Shown: in pieces, positions 27,274-42,156 of the stretch
How the letters are laid out: each line of letters begins with the position of its first letter
Position numbering within the stretch: position 1 is the first letter of the stretch
Program-made: the position numbers and the translations under genes
Notes under the pieces: model-generated
Database searches by the model: none
Seen by the model: the letters and a program-made list of their open reading frames with translations, nothing else
Told to the model about the DNA's origin: nothing
From: Adiantum capillus-veneris
Lineage: Eukaryota > Streptophyta > Polypodiopsida > Polypodiales > Pteridaceae
Assembly: GCA_014529385.2 (NCBI GenBank)
Contig: CM043964.1
Location: 109,645,587 to 109,709,586, forward strand
DNA length: 64,000 nt
Reading direction: 5' to 3'

Positions 27274-30200
27274 GCTGATTGCTGACATGGCAGTACGGAC
27301 AACAATACAGAATCTCCGCATGTCACACTGACCTGCTGGCGTGGCTGTTGTAAGGATTTCCACAAACGGCGCTGATGCTTTTTCTGGGCAGATTTTTGGG
27401 ATCAGTTGCTTTTGGAACTAACTGCTTTTGGGGCTCTGCTTTTGGGCATCCCCTGTAAGAATAAAAGAGCCCTAAGGGTCTCACTCTTCAGGGCATCTGG
27501 ACATGAGTTTGAGAGCAGAGGTTCCTGCGGGAGTTGTACTTTGCTCAAAGATAACTATAAAAGAAATACCGAAAGGGCCGCCAGTCTTGGGGCCAACCTC
27601 TCTTGGCACGGAACTACGCCGGGCCGTGTTGACCAAATGGAACTGTGATTTTAAAGTTGTGAAGTATTTTAAGTAATTCTCTCTTGTGTCGCGACAGAAT
27701 CTAGACTTGGGGTGCCCAAGTTTCTTACAGCAACGCACTAGTTTAGATCCTGTGCGGCATACTTTACATGATATTTTTTGGTTTTCCATCACCTTGACAT
27801 TGCCCACCAGTATTATTCATTTTCATGACCTCACTACATCCTTGTGGTCTACCATTTAGTGCCACCAAATAGGTTCATCCAATCAACCCTAAAGAGAAGG
27901 TGAATATGACCAGCTATACTGATGCAAATTGGCATAAAGAATGTGTACAAACATTCTCACCTGAATCCCAAAAAGCCATGATAACATGATAATGACTTAA
28001 TTTGAGCTAGCTCTCTTGAAAGCACAATTACCCATCTAACTCCCTCGGGAGATGATCCCAAGTAAGAGATTGTTGTATCTGTTTGCAATATTAGGGGAGT
28101 AACGCGCACAATTTTTGTTCTCGGAAGCTTCAGAAAGTGGTTTTGACCAAAATTTCCGAAAACCCTTGCTCAAGTTTTTGCCTTCAAATTAAGAATATAC
28201 TATTTGAAACAACCATCACACAATGGTGGCAATTTTTCACTTGCACGCGGATTGAATAATCAGTGCACAACATTATAAACATCCAAGGAGATAGGTTCAG
28301 CTTGAATAGATTAGAGTGACATTTCTAGAGCACCTTGGCAAGGTTTTAGGCTGTTGTTAACATTTCAGGGAGAGATTTGATAAACTGCAGTCATGTGAAT
28401 TTAGATCGATTGAGAAAGGTGCGAAAATCATCAAAACAGATCCATCACATCACTTTCGACAGAGAGCTTCAATACAACAAAGTACCTGTGAAAATATTTG
28501 AGAAGTGAAAAAGTATTCCTTGATTAGCTGGAGGCTCTTAGCACCAATACCACCTTTGAAATGCCCTAGAAATGGCCTTGGTTCATATTCAAAGAATTTT
28601 TCTGTCAATGGCAAACTAACCCGCCAAAGGTTGATTATCCTGTTAAAAGACAATGCAGGTTTATGGAGACAAGGCTATTCAAATGAGCATAATTATGTAC
28701 AATTTATAATTTACTTTAATAATCGCTCAAATTAAAAAATCAAGGGAAATTTACCAAAATACCCCTTAAATTTGTGGAAATTCCCAAATTACCCCTGTAA
28801 TTTGAAAAATTCCTAGAATACCCCTCAAGTTTGGACTCAACTTCCTGATATGCCCTTTGAAATTTACCAAAATTCCCAAACTACCCCTTGTGAAAATAGC
28901 AAACATGGCAAAAATAGTGACCTTTTACAAGTTTCTGAACAACGCAATTTATTTAACAAATTGAGCATGTCAGAATGAAGATTCTCGATGGTATTATGGA
29001 CTCCAGAGATAAAAATAGCTCGATATTGACACATGCAAATGCTACCAGTTTTGGAGTATATGCGTGATTATATTTGGCTAACAACTTTGGAAGTACCCTT
29101 GTGCTATTTTTTACGAGGTTTTTGCAAGTAAAGTGACAGGATGCCAGAATTCTAGAGATTTATAACAGAACACTCTAATTCTAGTGTTAAAAATCTCCTA
29201 CAAGCTCCATAAAAAACAGACATTCTAAAATTCTAGAAAAAAAATCACAGATGAGGCCATACTTTGCTGGAAAAAGAGATTCATCCAGACTACAACGATG
29301 GATGCATCTCTTTCAATTGACCATATGGCGATCTCTGTGCCAGGTTTAGGCTCCTCATTGCCACCTCTCTACCATTAGTCTACCAGTTGGAGTGGACCAT
29401 CAGGAGGAACACACTGCTTTCATGGACAATGATGGATTCTCTCCTGGACAGCACATAATGGGGCCCGGAAGGACGAATTAAGCATCCTTTCCTTCTTGGG
29501 AGCAGAGGGGCACTCGGAGGGGTTCCTCTTGGAGAGATCACCCTTTCAGCAGATTCAGGTTTCATCTTTCTCACCAGGTTGACCCCTCCTCTGACAGACG
29601 CCGTTACATCCCAGAGTTTCCAGTCAGGTTGAACCCTCCTCCTTCGACAGACATCGTTACATCTCATCTGGGGGGTTTCTTGATTGTTTTGCTGCTACTG
29701 CAGATGCAAGGATGTTCAACCAGGTTCCCTAACAAGATTATGCTCTGTCTCTAGCCTCACCTATTCTCAAGTAGTGTCCTCTCCCAACCAGGTCAGATTA
29801 TCAGAAGTGTGTTTGCTGCTCTTTGGGACAGATCCCTGCCTATTCCATCCCAACAAAGCTTTATTTCTTACATCCCCTCTCATTGGGACTTCCTCACAGC
29901 ATAGGCGATTCTCTCTAGAGGTTGTTTTCTGCAGAGGTTCGGATTCAGTCCCCCTCTATAGTAGCCTGTCCTGCCCTCTACGATCCTTTAGACTTTGGTT
30001 TTCAAGTGCACACCACTTCTGTTCCTGGCACAGTCCTCACTCAGGCCTCCAACAAATAGAGTTACGGCTTGGGCCATGCAATGTCTTTTTCAGACATAGT
30101 CTCCTGGTAATGCTGAGGAGGTCACTTATATAACAGATATACCTTGCTATTGCTTACCCAAGGTTGTTTCCTTCCCAAAGGATTGGGACCCACAGAACAC

Positions 30201-33200
30201 ACTTCTGCGCTATGTTGTCATTTTTTTACAGGTAGACCAGTCGCTTCTAGACCTCAGATTTCCTACATGTCGTGCACTACCATGCATGCGAGCATGCATG
30301 CCTCCCCATGATAACACACACAATCAGCATGCATGCCTCCCCATGATATTGACCACACAATCAGCATCCCCATTTCTTTTTGAGACAGGAAGCCAATTTT
30401 TTCATGACAAGAAGCATCGCTAGTCAGCACTTTTCTCTTTATTTAAACAGACAACTTGTACACTAGTTTCCACTGAGCAGAGAAAGTCATAGGAAAAACT
30501 CCTTTAAGGTGCTAATTTTGATGCCAGACTGCAAACCAAGGTAATGGCAAGTCCAATTGCACTGAATCCAAAGTGAAAACAAAGCGTCCGAGTAATTTCG
30601 TTTTGAGTAAATGTGCAATTGCACCTCCATAGATCAAGCAGTAGCTTTTAAGATAGATGGAAGTACAAGAATAACCGTAGGACAAAAGTAAAACTCTAAT
30701 GCACCAATCTTTGCATTGGAAAGAAACTGCCCTTATACCAGAGCTGATGCACCTCTACGGAAAAAAACCCTTGGAATGTTGTTACCTTTCTACAAATCTA
30801 ACAAAATAGTGGCCAAGTTTTGCCAGGACGTCTCAAAAAACACAAGATTTTCTGAGATGCAATGCTTTTGGATGAAGTTGGTCTGCCCATATGCTCCAAC
30901 GTGATCCATGCTGATCGTGACGCTAGAGCCTACAATTACCAGAGGGGATGTCTTCCTTGGTTAACAAGCATAAAGTCTAACCTTCGGTGAAAAGGAAAAT
31001 TCTAAGTGGACGCACTATCATCTTTCCGGAAACGAAGGAGTTATGAACATTACCTTTGTGGAAACCATTAATGTGTCAAAAAATTGTTTGAAGTCTCGTT
31101 AAAGTAAATAGTTTATGCCTGCCTATGAACCAATACAACATGTTGTTCATTACTGCAATTCTAGCTCTGGGACCTCTTTTGAGCCACCCAAACATAATAC
31201 TTTTATTGACACCAACATCACCAAAGCTCAGGAGAAACAAAGTATTTTAACAGAAAACATGTTGATAGGTTCATGATTTGTCTATTTAATCACTGATAGG
31301 CTTGGACACTTTTTGGCAGAATTTTCATTATGGAGAGCAATCATTAGCCTTCTGTAGGAACCTCTTTTCTTACCCATCTTCAGCAGCTACCGTAATTAAA
31401 ATTTTACAATCATGGGATAACGCCATGTGTTGAATAGAGCCTGCATGACCAACCACACCCATGAACTGCACATTCTTGTTGCTTTTCAAAGGTAATACCA
31501 TAACACCTAGAATTCGGTTCTTTGTTCCAAATGCCAAGTGTTCCTGGCAAGTGAGGGAAACACCGTATTAAGGAACATCTCTTGTATGAAAAAAACTACT
31601 GCTTATACCCCCAACTATGTCACACGTCCTATGGTAAGATATATTATAATTCATAAGGTATTGGGATGACAAACTATTCTGCAGCACAACCTAGAGATTC
31701 TTAGTTAGTCTCTTTTGGAAAGGACTTGAAAAGAATTCATTTGTATATAATTCAAAGTTGGAGGCTACCTCTATACAAGGCATCAGGGAGATTCGAAATA
31801 TAGAATCTACTGGGGATTCAAATGTGGGACCGAGCAGTGTTTTATGACAAACAAAGTTCCTTGTATCATATATCCGAATCTTAAAGCTAGAATCACTGAT
31901 CAGGAGGTGCAGCTGCAAGGAAAATAACGTCAGTGGGATGGTGTATCTTGGCGTTGTTTAAAGAATGTTAACTATGGCTTTGGTAGTAGATAAATGTCTG
32001 TAGCAAAACTTAAATTTTGAAACAATGATCTTAATAGAACAAAAGCAGGGAGTCTCAGATCTGTGTGGCAATGAACGTGTTTGTTGAGCGAGAGTAGTAG
32101 GACGTAATCAGATGGTAGTCAAAGGAAAAGTTCAAAGCATGCATTTAATCCTTTCCGAATTTCAATCTGTGATATCAACATTCAACTGAAATGTTGAATT
32201 CAAAGATAGTGGGTTATCTTGATGTCATTGCTAAATTTAGTTACAACAAAAGTCGGCTGAATTAAAATGTATAGCCTCTTTAGTTATTAGATATTCAATA
32301 TAGTTTACATTGCTAAAATTAGTAATGTTTATGTATCTAAAAGAAAAAAAACAAAGCTACAAAGATCTTAGGACAGATAAAACTGTAGATAAACAATCAC
32401 TGAACACAAAATTATCCCTGATAGAGCTGCCTCACTGCATAGCCCTACCCACTATACTTCACAACATCAAAACCAATCTGCATTTTTTTCTTCTGATTAG
32501 ATTCAACCCTTCTATTCCCTAGACTGCTGCCAAAAAAGAAAACCATTAGCTTCAGAAACCTCTTTGATACTCTTTGATAAACAATCAGTGAACATGAAAT
32601 TATCCCTGATAGAGCTGCTTCACTGAGTAGCCCTACCCGTAATAGTTCACAACATCAAACAATGGCGGCTGCCAAATGTTTGGTGCAAGCTTACACTAAA
32701 CCATCTTAGATCATCGACAAAGGAGAAACATGAAGCTTGTAAAGATGCTCAATCTTGTATTGTCACTAATGACTCACGCAAACTTAATAAATGGGTCAAT
32801 CCATGATTGTGTCACAAGTCCTTGTTAGATAAGGGTTGCTCACCCAAATCCTTCTTTGAGGGACTCCATGCTTCTAGACAAATGCAGGGTATTGTACGTG
32901 AGCTCGGCTGCCTTGTCATGTCCAAGAACAGCAAGTTTGTCAAGATTGTCCACTTAGTGCAGTGGTTTATGCCATCAATCACATCCTATGTTGTTATATA
33001 GATAAACTCACCAGGCAAGGCAGTTCACAACATCTTTCCATGGGAGATGGCTCATATTTTGTCGCTGAGGCTTATGCAGACGATTCGTTATCTTTTCCAC
33101 AAAACTGAATGAAGGAAGTAGAAACATTGCTGTTGGTTTACGCATCAAATTTGTGAATCTACATCTTTAGCCCTTTTCTCATTATGGATGGCATTACATC

Positions 33201-36200
33201 TATGGCCCGGTCAAATTGTCCTTCATGGTCACGAAGCTTTCAACATGGCCATCACATGTAATTCTATGCCTTGTCCAATCTATCATTATGGGATACATAC
33301 AGCTTCATATTCCATTACTTCCTTGCATATTGATCACTTTATGTCCAAGGCCATAGAATTTTTGTGGCAAACTCAATTGGATTGCAAGGGTTATAATTTG
33401 TCAAATTCTTGGACTAAGATGTTAGCAGCCTTGTGTGAACACTATGAGTTTGTGCTTATGGTCATTGGACACTGGATTGTATGGATCACATTCATGGACA
33501 TGCCATTGTTTAATACCAGGCCACTATCTCCATTGGTCTGAATGACCATCATGCATGGGCAATTCTTTGCGCCCTTAGAGCAATCATTGGAGTAGGGCCT
33601 TTTTACTGCTGTTGGCTTTGGCCTATCCATGAAAAAGCATCTCTACAACTCGTACACATTGTGTTGACCATGTGTTTGATGTGGATGGGATGGTTCTTTT
33701 TCTCTTTGAAAATGGCATTTGAGATGCAGCATCGCCAAACATGCAGGGCTGTTATTCTATTCTTACACATTTTCAATTGGGTCCTCTACTTGCAATTGTG
33801 GAGACCTTGCAAGATTGGAGTTTTGATTGTCCAAGCTACTCCTCATGTGCTTATTGGTTCCAATGCATATCGCTTGCTCATTCTCCCACCCTGGCTTTCG
33901 GAGCATGTTAATCAATTATGGAATTTGCACAATCCAGTCCATTGGTGAAAAAGTATTCTAAAAGAGATTTGAAAGTGTAAATTGTGTCTCTGTCACAAAC
34001 TACTGACTTGTCAAGCCACTGAAGCCCTGACAGATTCCAACCGAGGGGCCTAAACCCTACAAGCAATAGAAGCAACAAAAGTTCTTACCAACTCACAATT
34101 CCTCGCCAAGTGGGTCAAGCATCTAAAGAGTTTCCAACTACACACTTTACTAACTTATGGGACCCCCATCCAATGGGGCCCAGGTGACCCAAAGACAAAG
34201 TAAAGCAAGACCTTCATACAAATACCCCTTGCGTAAAGAATTGCTGACGTGGCACCATGTACGGACTACCTAAAATTTCCAATGATCTGCTAACGTGGCA
34301 TACTATACGAATTTCCGTGTTTTATGCTGATGATGTGGTAGCTGTAATATGTATGGATTTCTGTGAAACGTGCTGGTAGCTTTCGGCGCTAGTGCTTTTG
34401 AGACCAAATGCTTTTTCAAGCTAATGCTGGGCCTAGGGCCTTTAAATAAGACCCATGGGCTCTCACTTTGGCAGTCTACCCGCATGAGATGCAGAGCAGA
34501 GCCATAGGAGTTGTACCTTGTTGAAGCAATGTAAAGAAATACCGAAAGGGGCGCCAAGGTTTGAGGCCAGTGTCGCAGAGATAATGTGTCCTGCTCTGTA
34601 CAGTGGGTGCTCCTCAGTGCAATGTGCGTGAACTCTCACTCCAATAGAATGAAAAACAGAAGACAATGAATAACAGATCAAACAACACAACGACTCAATA
34701 GAAAGACCTGAACAGCATGGGACTCGACTAACTCAAAGGAACCAATACAGACTCTAGCATGGCAACACACTCAGCTCCAGCCCAGAACTCACGGGTACAA
34801 TGGGGGTGTTGAGGCTAAAATGTGCAAGGATGGTGTAGACGTGCTGTGTATGAACTCAAGATGCTAAACTCAAGATTCACGACCATACAAAGTAGACGAT
34901 GATCCTAATAACTCCAAACAACTACGGATATATACAACCATTAAGAGCCACCAACGGCTCACAAATATCCAATCCTGCTAAGTCTATCTCCAAACTGTGG
35001 TCGTTGTGATCTGGCCCTGTGTCGGCTAGACTACCACCCGTATGCTTGCCACGTGTCACTGCCCAAGCGAAAGTCCGTCCAGTGTGAACTCCAGCCCAAC
35101 TGTAACTAACTGCCTCTCCCGTGCCTATTGACACAGTAGCCTTGCTACAGGTTGCCCGCCACAAGACCACTCACCGTTCGGTGAGAGGAACACTGAAACT
35201 GCAAAAAGAACCCAGAACGCACTACTTATGTACAAAAGAAAGCTGAGTAGAGCAACAGTATCTGATCACCCTAGGGAGAGAGTCGTCGCCATTGCTTTAC
35301 CAGAAGTATCGGCCTCTGGAGGAGGAGCCATCAAATTGATGGTGGGAGTCTGCTGCTGGACTCTGCTCTGGACAAACTAGCTCCCTGGGAATGAAGCCGC
35401 CACCTATTGCTCAGTGGATGGAAGCACTTGTTCTGAAGTGTACTTAGACCGTCTACTAACACATCCATGGCGGTGTGCACCAATAAAGCCATCGGAAGGA
35501 ACTCTCTGTGTCGGCTGCATTTGTGGCATGGGAGCCGGCTCGTGAAACTCCTGAGGGTAGAACGAGAACTGTTGAGGCTGAGCATACCCTACAGAAGTCT
35601 GTGTAGATGGTCCCAAGAAATGTGTAGAAGTACCTTGCTGTGCATGCCCAACAGGAGCGGGCTGGTGAAACCCTTGAGGGTAGAACGGGAACTGCTGAGG
35701 CTGAGCATACCCTACAGGAGTCTTTGTAGATGGTCCCATGAAATGTGTAGAAGTACCTTGTTGTGCATGCCCAACAGGAGTCTATACCTGTAACCCCTGC
35801 CCTATCCATCCATATCCCATATCCACTGGAGCGTGAAATCCCATGCTGCTGTGGAGTAGCATCTTCCGAAAGCCTGCACTTGAGTTCGGAGGTCGTTAAT
35901 GATTTTAGACTTTTCTTGCAATGCATGGCGCAAAGCAAAAATAGTCGCATCTCTTTTTTGTTTTCCGAGAAAAAGATCCTTCTATTAGTTAATGAAAACT
36001 GCCCAAAGGGCTACAACCACCTCTGTAAGAGAGGGCTACAACAAGCATGATGGGGAGACTCTCCTAATGAAAAAACAGCATAGATACAATGAGGCTAAAT
36101 CTAGAGATGGGAGGAGGGAAGAGCCACACAGGTGGACAGTAGTGCCATTTGAGCACCCCCTGGACTATGGTGTAGAAAGGCCCAGGGCGCCAGAGTCCAA

Positions 36201-39200
36201 GGAAAGCCTCGCGGCGCTCCTGCATGCGGTCGGAGCTGCCCTATAGTCCCTCAAGCTGTCCTCTGAGAGTATGGATCAGCTCTAGCCAAAAGTCACGAAC
36301 AGTCTCTGCTGGTGGCACAGGGCGAGCCTCAAAGATGTGGAAACAGCGGGCCCGCCAAATGAACCAAAGTGTCAGGCCATTGATGAGCTCCCAACACTCC
36401 TCTCTCTCACTGCACCACTCCTGTGGAGTAAGCTCTCTAGCAGGCTGGAGTGTAGGACGTCCCCCCTGCATCACTATCATCCTGCTGGTGGAAGATAGCT
36501 TAAACTGAAGTGCCGGGCCCGTGAGGGTGGACCAAGCCGCTGCCCCCCAAGTGTACTGTCGAGCCGTGGAGAGAGCAGGCATCAGCCGAAGAACTCGTAG
36601 CCACACCTGCTGGGCCGAGGGACAGTCCCAAAGACAGTGATGCTGACTCTCCACCAAATGGTCACAAGCTGCACATGTGGCCGAGAGACCACAATGCACT
36701 AGCCAGCTCCCTACTGCTGTGGCTCTATGTGCGACCAGCCACTGAAACAAGGTGACTCGCCTCGACTGTCTGGAGTCCCACAACCTCTTCCAAAACTCTG
36801 CCAAGAACTCGACGGTGAGACCCTCCTCCTGCCAATGACGTGCTGCAGCGGGGAGGGCCTATCTCTGTGCTGCTAGTATATGCCGTCCAACCCGAACAGT
36901 GTACTGAAAGAAGGGGACTCTTGGGTGGTCTGCAGAAGAGAAGGGGTCCCTCCATAGCCACTAACCAGGATCCCACTGTACTCGTGCTAGTGGACAGCAC
37001 TCCCAAGCCCAAAGCCTCCAGTGTACAATCTCAAGAGCTGCTGGGTCAGGGTCTATGACGCAAATCCTCCCACAGATCCCCACAACTCGGATCCTCTGAA
37101 AAGAGCACTCTGCTGCTTGCGGGGCCTCTACTGCAACTCGCTGTAATCGTCCCCCACCCTGAAGCTCGAAGAACAAGGCTAGGACAGTCTCTGAGCAGGC
37201 CCTGATTGAAATGAGAACCTCCAATCGTGTGAAGGCTCCCATCCATCGGGGTGCTACTGGCTCGAGAGGCGTGAGCCACTCAACTGGAACTGACTCTGAG
37301 ATGTCCTGACACATGCTCTGCACCCCTCTCATGCCCTGCAGCAGCTGGAAACCCTGTACCTCCTCTGACAAACCTCTGAACTCTAGCCAGTCATCTATAG
37401 AGCGCGCTGGACCTGCTGCCATGGGACCCCAGGAAACATGAGGTCGATTACCAACCAAGTGGCCTCTCTGAGTGCTAACCATGGGGTTCCAGACGAGGGG
37501 CTGCCGTAGGCACTCCTCCGTGCACATCGGCTGTCGCTGCTCCAGGCCACGCCGTAGGAGCTCCCAAGAACGAAGCAAACTCACTGCGAAACGGTCCTCC
37601 AGTCTCCTGCTCAAACCAACTCGGCGCATCTCTGTAAAGATCCATCTGGTCGAAGGTTGCCAAGGGCCTCCTGAATGAGGCACCCTGGCACGAAGCCTCT
37701 GCAACAAGAACTCCTTCCAAGGCTCCTTACCTGGTAGAAGTCCTTTGACTATGAACTTCCCTAGAAGGGCTCTGCTCTGCTGTGCTGGATCAATGATCCC
37801 AAGCCCTCCCTGAGAACAAGGAAGCGTGATGACCAACCAAGCCACCTTGGCTCGGGCCTCTGCTCACATCTGTGAAGATTGGCCTCTTGGCCATCTAAGT
37901 ACAAGACTGAGTCATCGGCAAACTTAGCGTCCAGTAGCTCCTCTCCCCGAATAGGGACTGCTAAGCCCCGAAGACCAACCTGCTGTGACACCAAAAATCT
38001 GCTCATCGCCTCCGCATAGAACAGAAAGAGAAAGGGGGCAAGAGGTCAGCCCTGTCTGACCGAGCGTGTGAGCATGAAGCACTCACCTCTCCCCCTTGGC
38101 AAAAGCACCTGACTGTGAGCCTGCATGTACAAAGTTGACACCCCTCTGATCCAAGCATTTGAGAAGCCCATCCTGTGAATAGTGCCCTCTAGAAAGTCCC
38201 AGTCAACTCGGTCGTAGGCCTTCTCAAAATCGAGAAGAAGAATCACAAGGTCCTCACCACGGAGCCGTGCCAGGGCAGAAGCCTCCCAAAAAGTAAAGAT
38301 GTTGTCAAGGATACTGCGTTCCTTCACAAAACTTGTCTGAGTCCCATGTATAAGGCTCTCTAAAAGTGGCTGAATCCTCAAACTTAGAGCCTTGGCAAGA
38401 ATTTTGTAGGCTGAGTTGAGGATGGTGATGGGGCGCCACTGTCGAATCTCATCCAAGGAGCCACCCTCCTTGGGAATGAGGTAGATCAGGCCCTCACTAA
38501 TGTTGTCAGGCATCACTCCTGTGTGCAAAATGTACTGAAAAGCACTACAAAGATCTGGGCCAAGCAGGTCCCAGTACTCCAAGAAAAAGCTGGGAATCAA
38601 CCATCCTCACCTGGACAGCTACCACGAGGGAGGGCCCTCAGAGCTGTGTACAGCTCCTCAAGCTGAAGTGGCATCTCTAGCCTCTGGTGCATCTCCTCTG
38701 TCACAAGACATGGCATCTGTGCCCAAACCTGCTCCCTGCATGCATCCTGCCGCTCTAACTGAGGCTCAGCCGACAGTAACTCACGGTAAAAGTCAGTAGC
38801 GACTGCACGGATATCCTCGAGCTCACAAGCAACTGACCTATCGGGCCTCCTCAATTGACTGACCTTGGCATGCGAATGCCGAGGTCCCACTGTCTCAAAA
38901 AAAGCACCAGTCACTTTGTCACCCACCTGAGTCCACTGAGATGCCTGTCCGTGGAAGGTAAACTCATGACGCCTCTCCTCTGTGCTAGCAAGCTCCTGTT
39001 GAGCCTGCTGTAACTGCTCCTCCAACCATGGACTGTCTGGATGCTGCTCCTGCATCCTCTGCAGTGAAGCAATGCCCTGTCTGAGACGCTGCTCCGCCTC
39101 TCTCGCTACAGCCCGACGAGCTAGAGACTCCTGAAGAAAAAAGTGGCTAAGCTGAGCTAGGCCTGAGGCCACTGTGTCTGCAGGTGAATCCTGTATGTCC

Positions 39201-42118
39201 ATACCCTCTGTCCAGAGAACCTCTATCCTCTCTGTGAGTGCTGAGTCCAACAAGACCCTCTCTGGGATGCGCAACATCGTGCTCCCACTCCTCTGCCTCT
39301 CTGCCACTGTGAGGATCATTGGTGCATGGTCCGAGAAGGAAGTCCCTGCCAGGATGCCCACTGAACCTCCCAAGTCACTGAAGTGGTCACTAGTGTAGAA
39401 GCGATGTATCCGCGATAGATTCACTCCTCCCACTCTGCGGTCTGATCTAGAGAAGGCAAGATTGTCTGGGGGCCTCACAAAACCTGAGTTCTGCCATGTA
39501 TTCTAGACCCTCAAAGTCATACAAAACCTCTCCCAAGCTGCCAACTCGACTCCATGCACAGTAGCATGGCTGCCACCAATCCTGTCAGAAGGGTCCTCCA
39601 ACATGTTGAAGTCCCGTCCTATACACCAATGATCGGCATGTGGCAAAGACTCAACAATCTGTGAACAAAATTGTGCACGAGCACTCGCCACATTGGGCGC
39701 ATAGATGTTCAGGAAGCCCACAAGGCCACCCTGAACCTGCATAGTAATCCACTCAGCCCTGCCTGGCAGAATAATCCCTCTGCCTACAATGGCCTTCTGC
39801 AATGAGTCCACAATAGTCATACATACCCCTCCTTGGATGCCTCCAGGTCCAAAAGCAGCTGACCAAAAGGTATCATACCGTCCACGCAAAATCTGACCAC
39901 AACGCGGAATGCGGCTCTCACACAGATGGTGCTCCTGAAGCATAAGGAGATCAATCTCTCCTCCCACAAGGCAACGCTGAAGCTCCTCATGCAATCGGCT
40001 CCGCTGTCGCTGAAACTGGGGCTCACCTAGTCCCTGCACGTTCCATGAGACGATCCTCATGGGGAGCAAGAGAGAACAGATGTTGCTGCAGCAGCAAGAC
40101 GGGATATCTTCGAGGCAGGCTTGGATGGGGAGTAATCCGCATCCGAGCGTCCTCTAGATAGGCGTGACTGCAGTGAGTGCCTAGTCCAAGCCCAAGCAGA
40201 GCGAGCAGTACGTAACGTAAACTCCTCTGTCCAGGAGTCCTCATGAATGTATACATAGCAAGGCAAACACTGCGTATTAGCAAAGAAGTACACCACAATG
40301 TGCCTACATCCTGCTGAGTCTGGGGGTGTCACCGCAAACTTGGCCAATGGCCACAAAGTCTGCAGCATATCTGTAACTCCAAGTTCTCCCATGTGGTGAG
40401 AGAACTCTAAGACCTGTGTATGCAACCATCCCACCACTGAGTCAAGGGGCCACTCTGCCTCGGTCCTACCACAGAGGGGGAAGGAGAAACATACTGCTGA
40501 GTCCAAGGCCTCTGTCCCCCTAGCGGCGAGGAACAAAACATGGACCCTGAAACAGGCTGCCTCATGGTTTGCTGCGGAGTCGCGGAGAAAACGAGTGAAC
40601 CTGTAGTCGAAGAAGTCCTAGCGGCGTCTGATGTCAATGCTCGTCAGCCCACGAGGGATGGCTGCAAGGGAGGATGTCGGAATCTGTAGAGGGGGCCGCA
40701 AGAAGGGCTAACCCTCTCGCGCTAGGCGACTCGTGGCAAAGGCACTCCCAAGAGATCTCCTAGCCGCCGGAGAGGGACCAGTCGCCTGAGCCGACTGAGG
40801 AACTGGAGCAGGAGGAGGAGAGGGAGCTGGGGAGAGTGGAGGAGAAGAGGGGCGGGATGGGGTGACAGAGGTAGAGGGGCGGGGTGGAGAGGCGACAGGA
40901 GCAGAAGGCGGGGAGGATGAGGCAAAGGGAGGGAACTCTGGCGGGAAAGCGGCTGTCGAGGGAGAAGCGGAGGTGGAGGCTGGCGTAGGGATCTCCTCCT
41001 GCTGAAGAGGACCAAAACGGTTCCCCGTGGGAACCCACTGCTGTTGAGTAGGCACCTGAGGGCCACTCTGAGTGCCACGCTAACGCTGTGGCCCATGGCG
41101 TCGGCAGCCACGGGCCTGTTGCCACCCCTCCTCCGCTGGAGCCCCAGGCTCGGAGGGTTGCTCTGCATCTGTACGCTGTGCCGCTGGCTGTGGCTGCGGG
41201 CCAGCCCTGGCAGGCTGGGGCTGAGGCTGTGGTGCAGGTCGCGGCCTCCTCCGTGGACAGGCCTTCTCTAGATGGCCCATCTGGCGGCAAATGAAGCACT
41301 GGTTCGGGAGGCCCATGTACTTCACACTCTGTCGAAACCAACTCCCACTCACCCGAGGTAGAAGGATAAGCTTCGGGAGTGTGTGGGTATCTCTGACCAA
41401 AACTCGAACTGAGGGAATGCTAGCCGCCTTGGCAGCTACTGATGCTGCCGTGCGAGGTGTCTCCAGGACAGTCCCAATGGCGGAACCGATCCTGGAAAGA
41501 ATTGGTAGGTACTCCCTCCGTAAACCCGGAAAGCAGACTGAGATGGGGATGTCTGCCTCCTCTACTAGAACATCCGAAGCTGGGTCAAAACCATGTCGCC
41601 ACTGTCGAAAGTGGGCACGTGAGGCTCGGATGGCCAGTGGACTCATAGTTATGACCTTGGACGCCATCTCGGAGGACTCAAACTCGATCTGAGAGTAACC
41701 CCGTCCGAGAATCTGGACATCCAAAATCTTTCCCACCTCTGTGAGAAGGCGGGCCTGGAGAAGGTCTCGCAGCTCTCCTCTGCTAGGTCGGGTGCCGAGG
41801 ATCTTGCAGATGATCGAGGTCGCCTGCAATCGCTCTACCTCGGCGGCAAGGCTCGCTTGCTCTGTAGGCGAGAGAGCAAGTCGAATGGTGGGCTCAGCGG
41901 GGTCGAGCGAGGGGGGTTCTGGAGAGTCCCTCTGTGGCGAAGCTGGAGCCTCCATTTGTGTCTACTGCTGTGGCGTAAGAAGAGGACGACGGGAGGGTGC
42001 TGCAAAAGGGCGTGCCAACACTGCTCCAAGGAGTTGGAATAGATGCCGAAAGTACCGAATCTGCAGGGAGCAACCAAGGCGGAGGGCCCAAACTGATGGG
42101 TGAACGTGCCGATTCGGG

Positions 42119-42156
<38 letters not shown>

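Larger units (their letters stand above)
18866..27729 (+). mobile_element. non-autonomous LTR retrotransposon A1 (plus strand)
   Basis: Unequal LTRs (218 bp at 18,866-19,083 and 525 bp at 27,205-27,729) both begin TGTCACAAA and end CCCAAGTTTNTTACA. A TGGTATCAGAGC primer site follows the 5' LTR, and an AGCGGGGGG polypurine tract precedes the 3' LTR. Once the nested element B1 is removed, about 2.4 kb remains and no gag or pol can be read. GCAAC lies near both outer edges (18,858-18,862 and 27,730-27,734), consistent with a target duplication, although three extra bases intervene on the left. It is inserted at the 5' end of LINE L2. It probably depended on A2-like relatives for mobility. Confidence 0.85.

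Noticed and set aside
28032-28078. 47-bp candidate exon (IQQSLTWDHLPRELDG) with AG/GT borders
   Set aside because: The 28.5-kb exon joins in phase and in family order directly to the 12.2-kb exon, leaving no room for it. The borders are likely chance.
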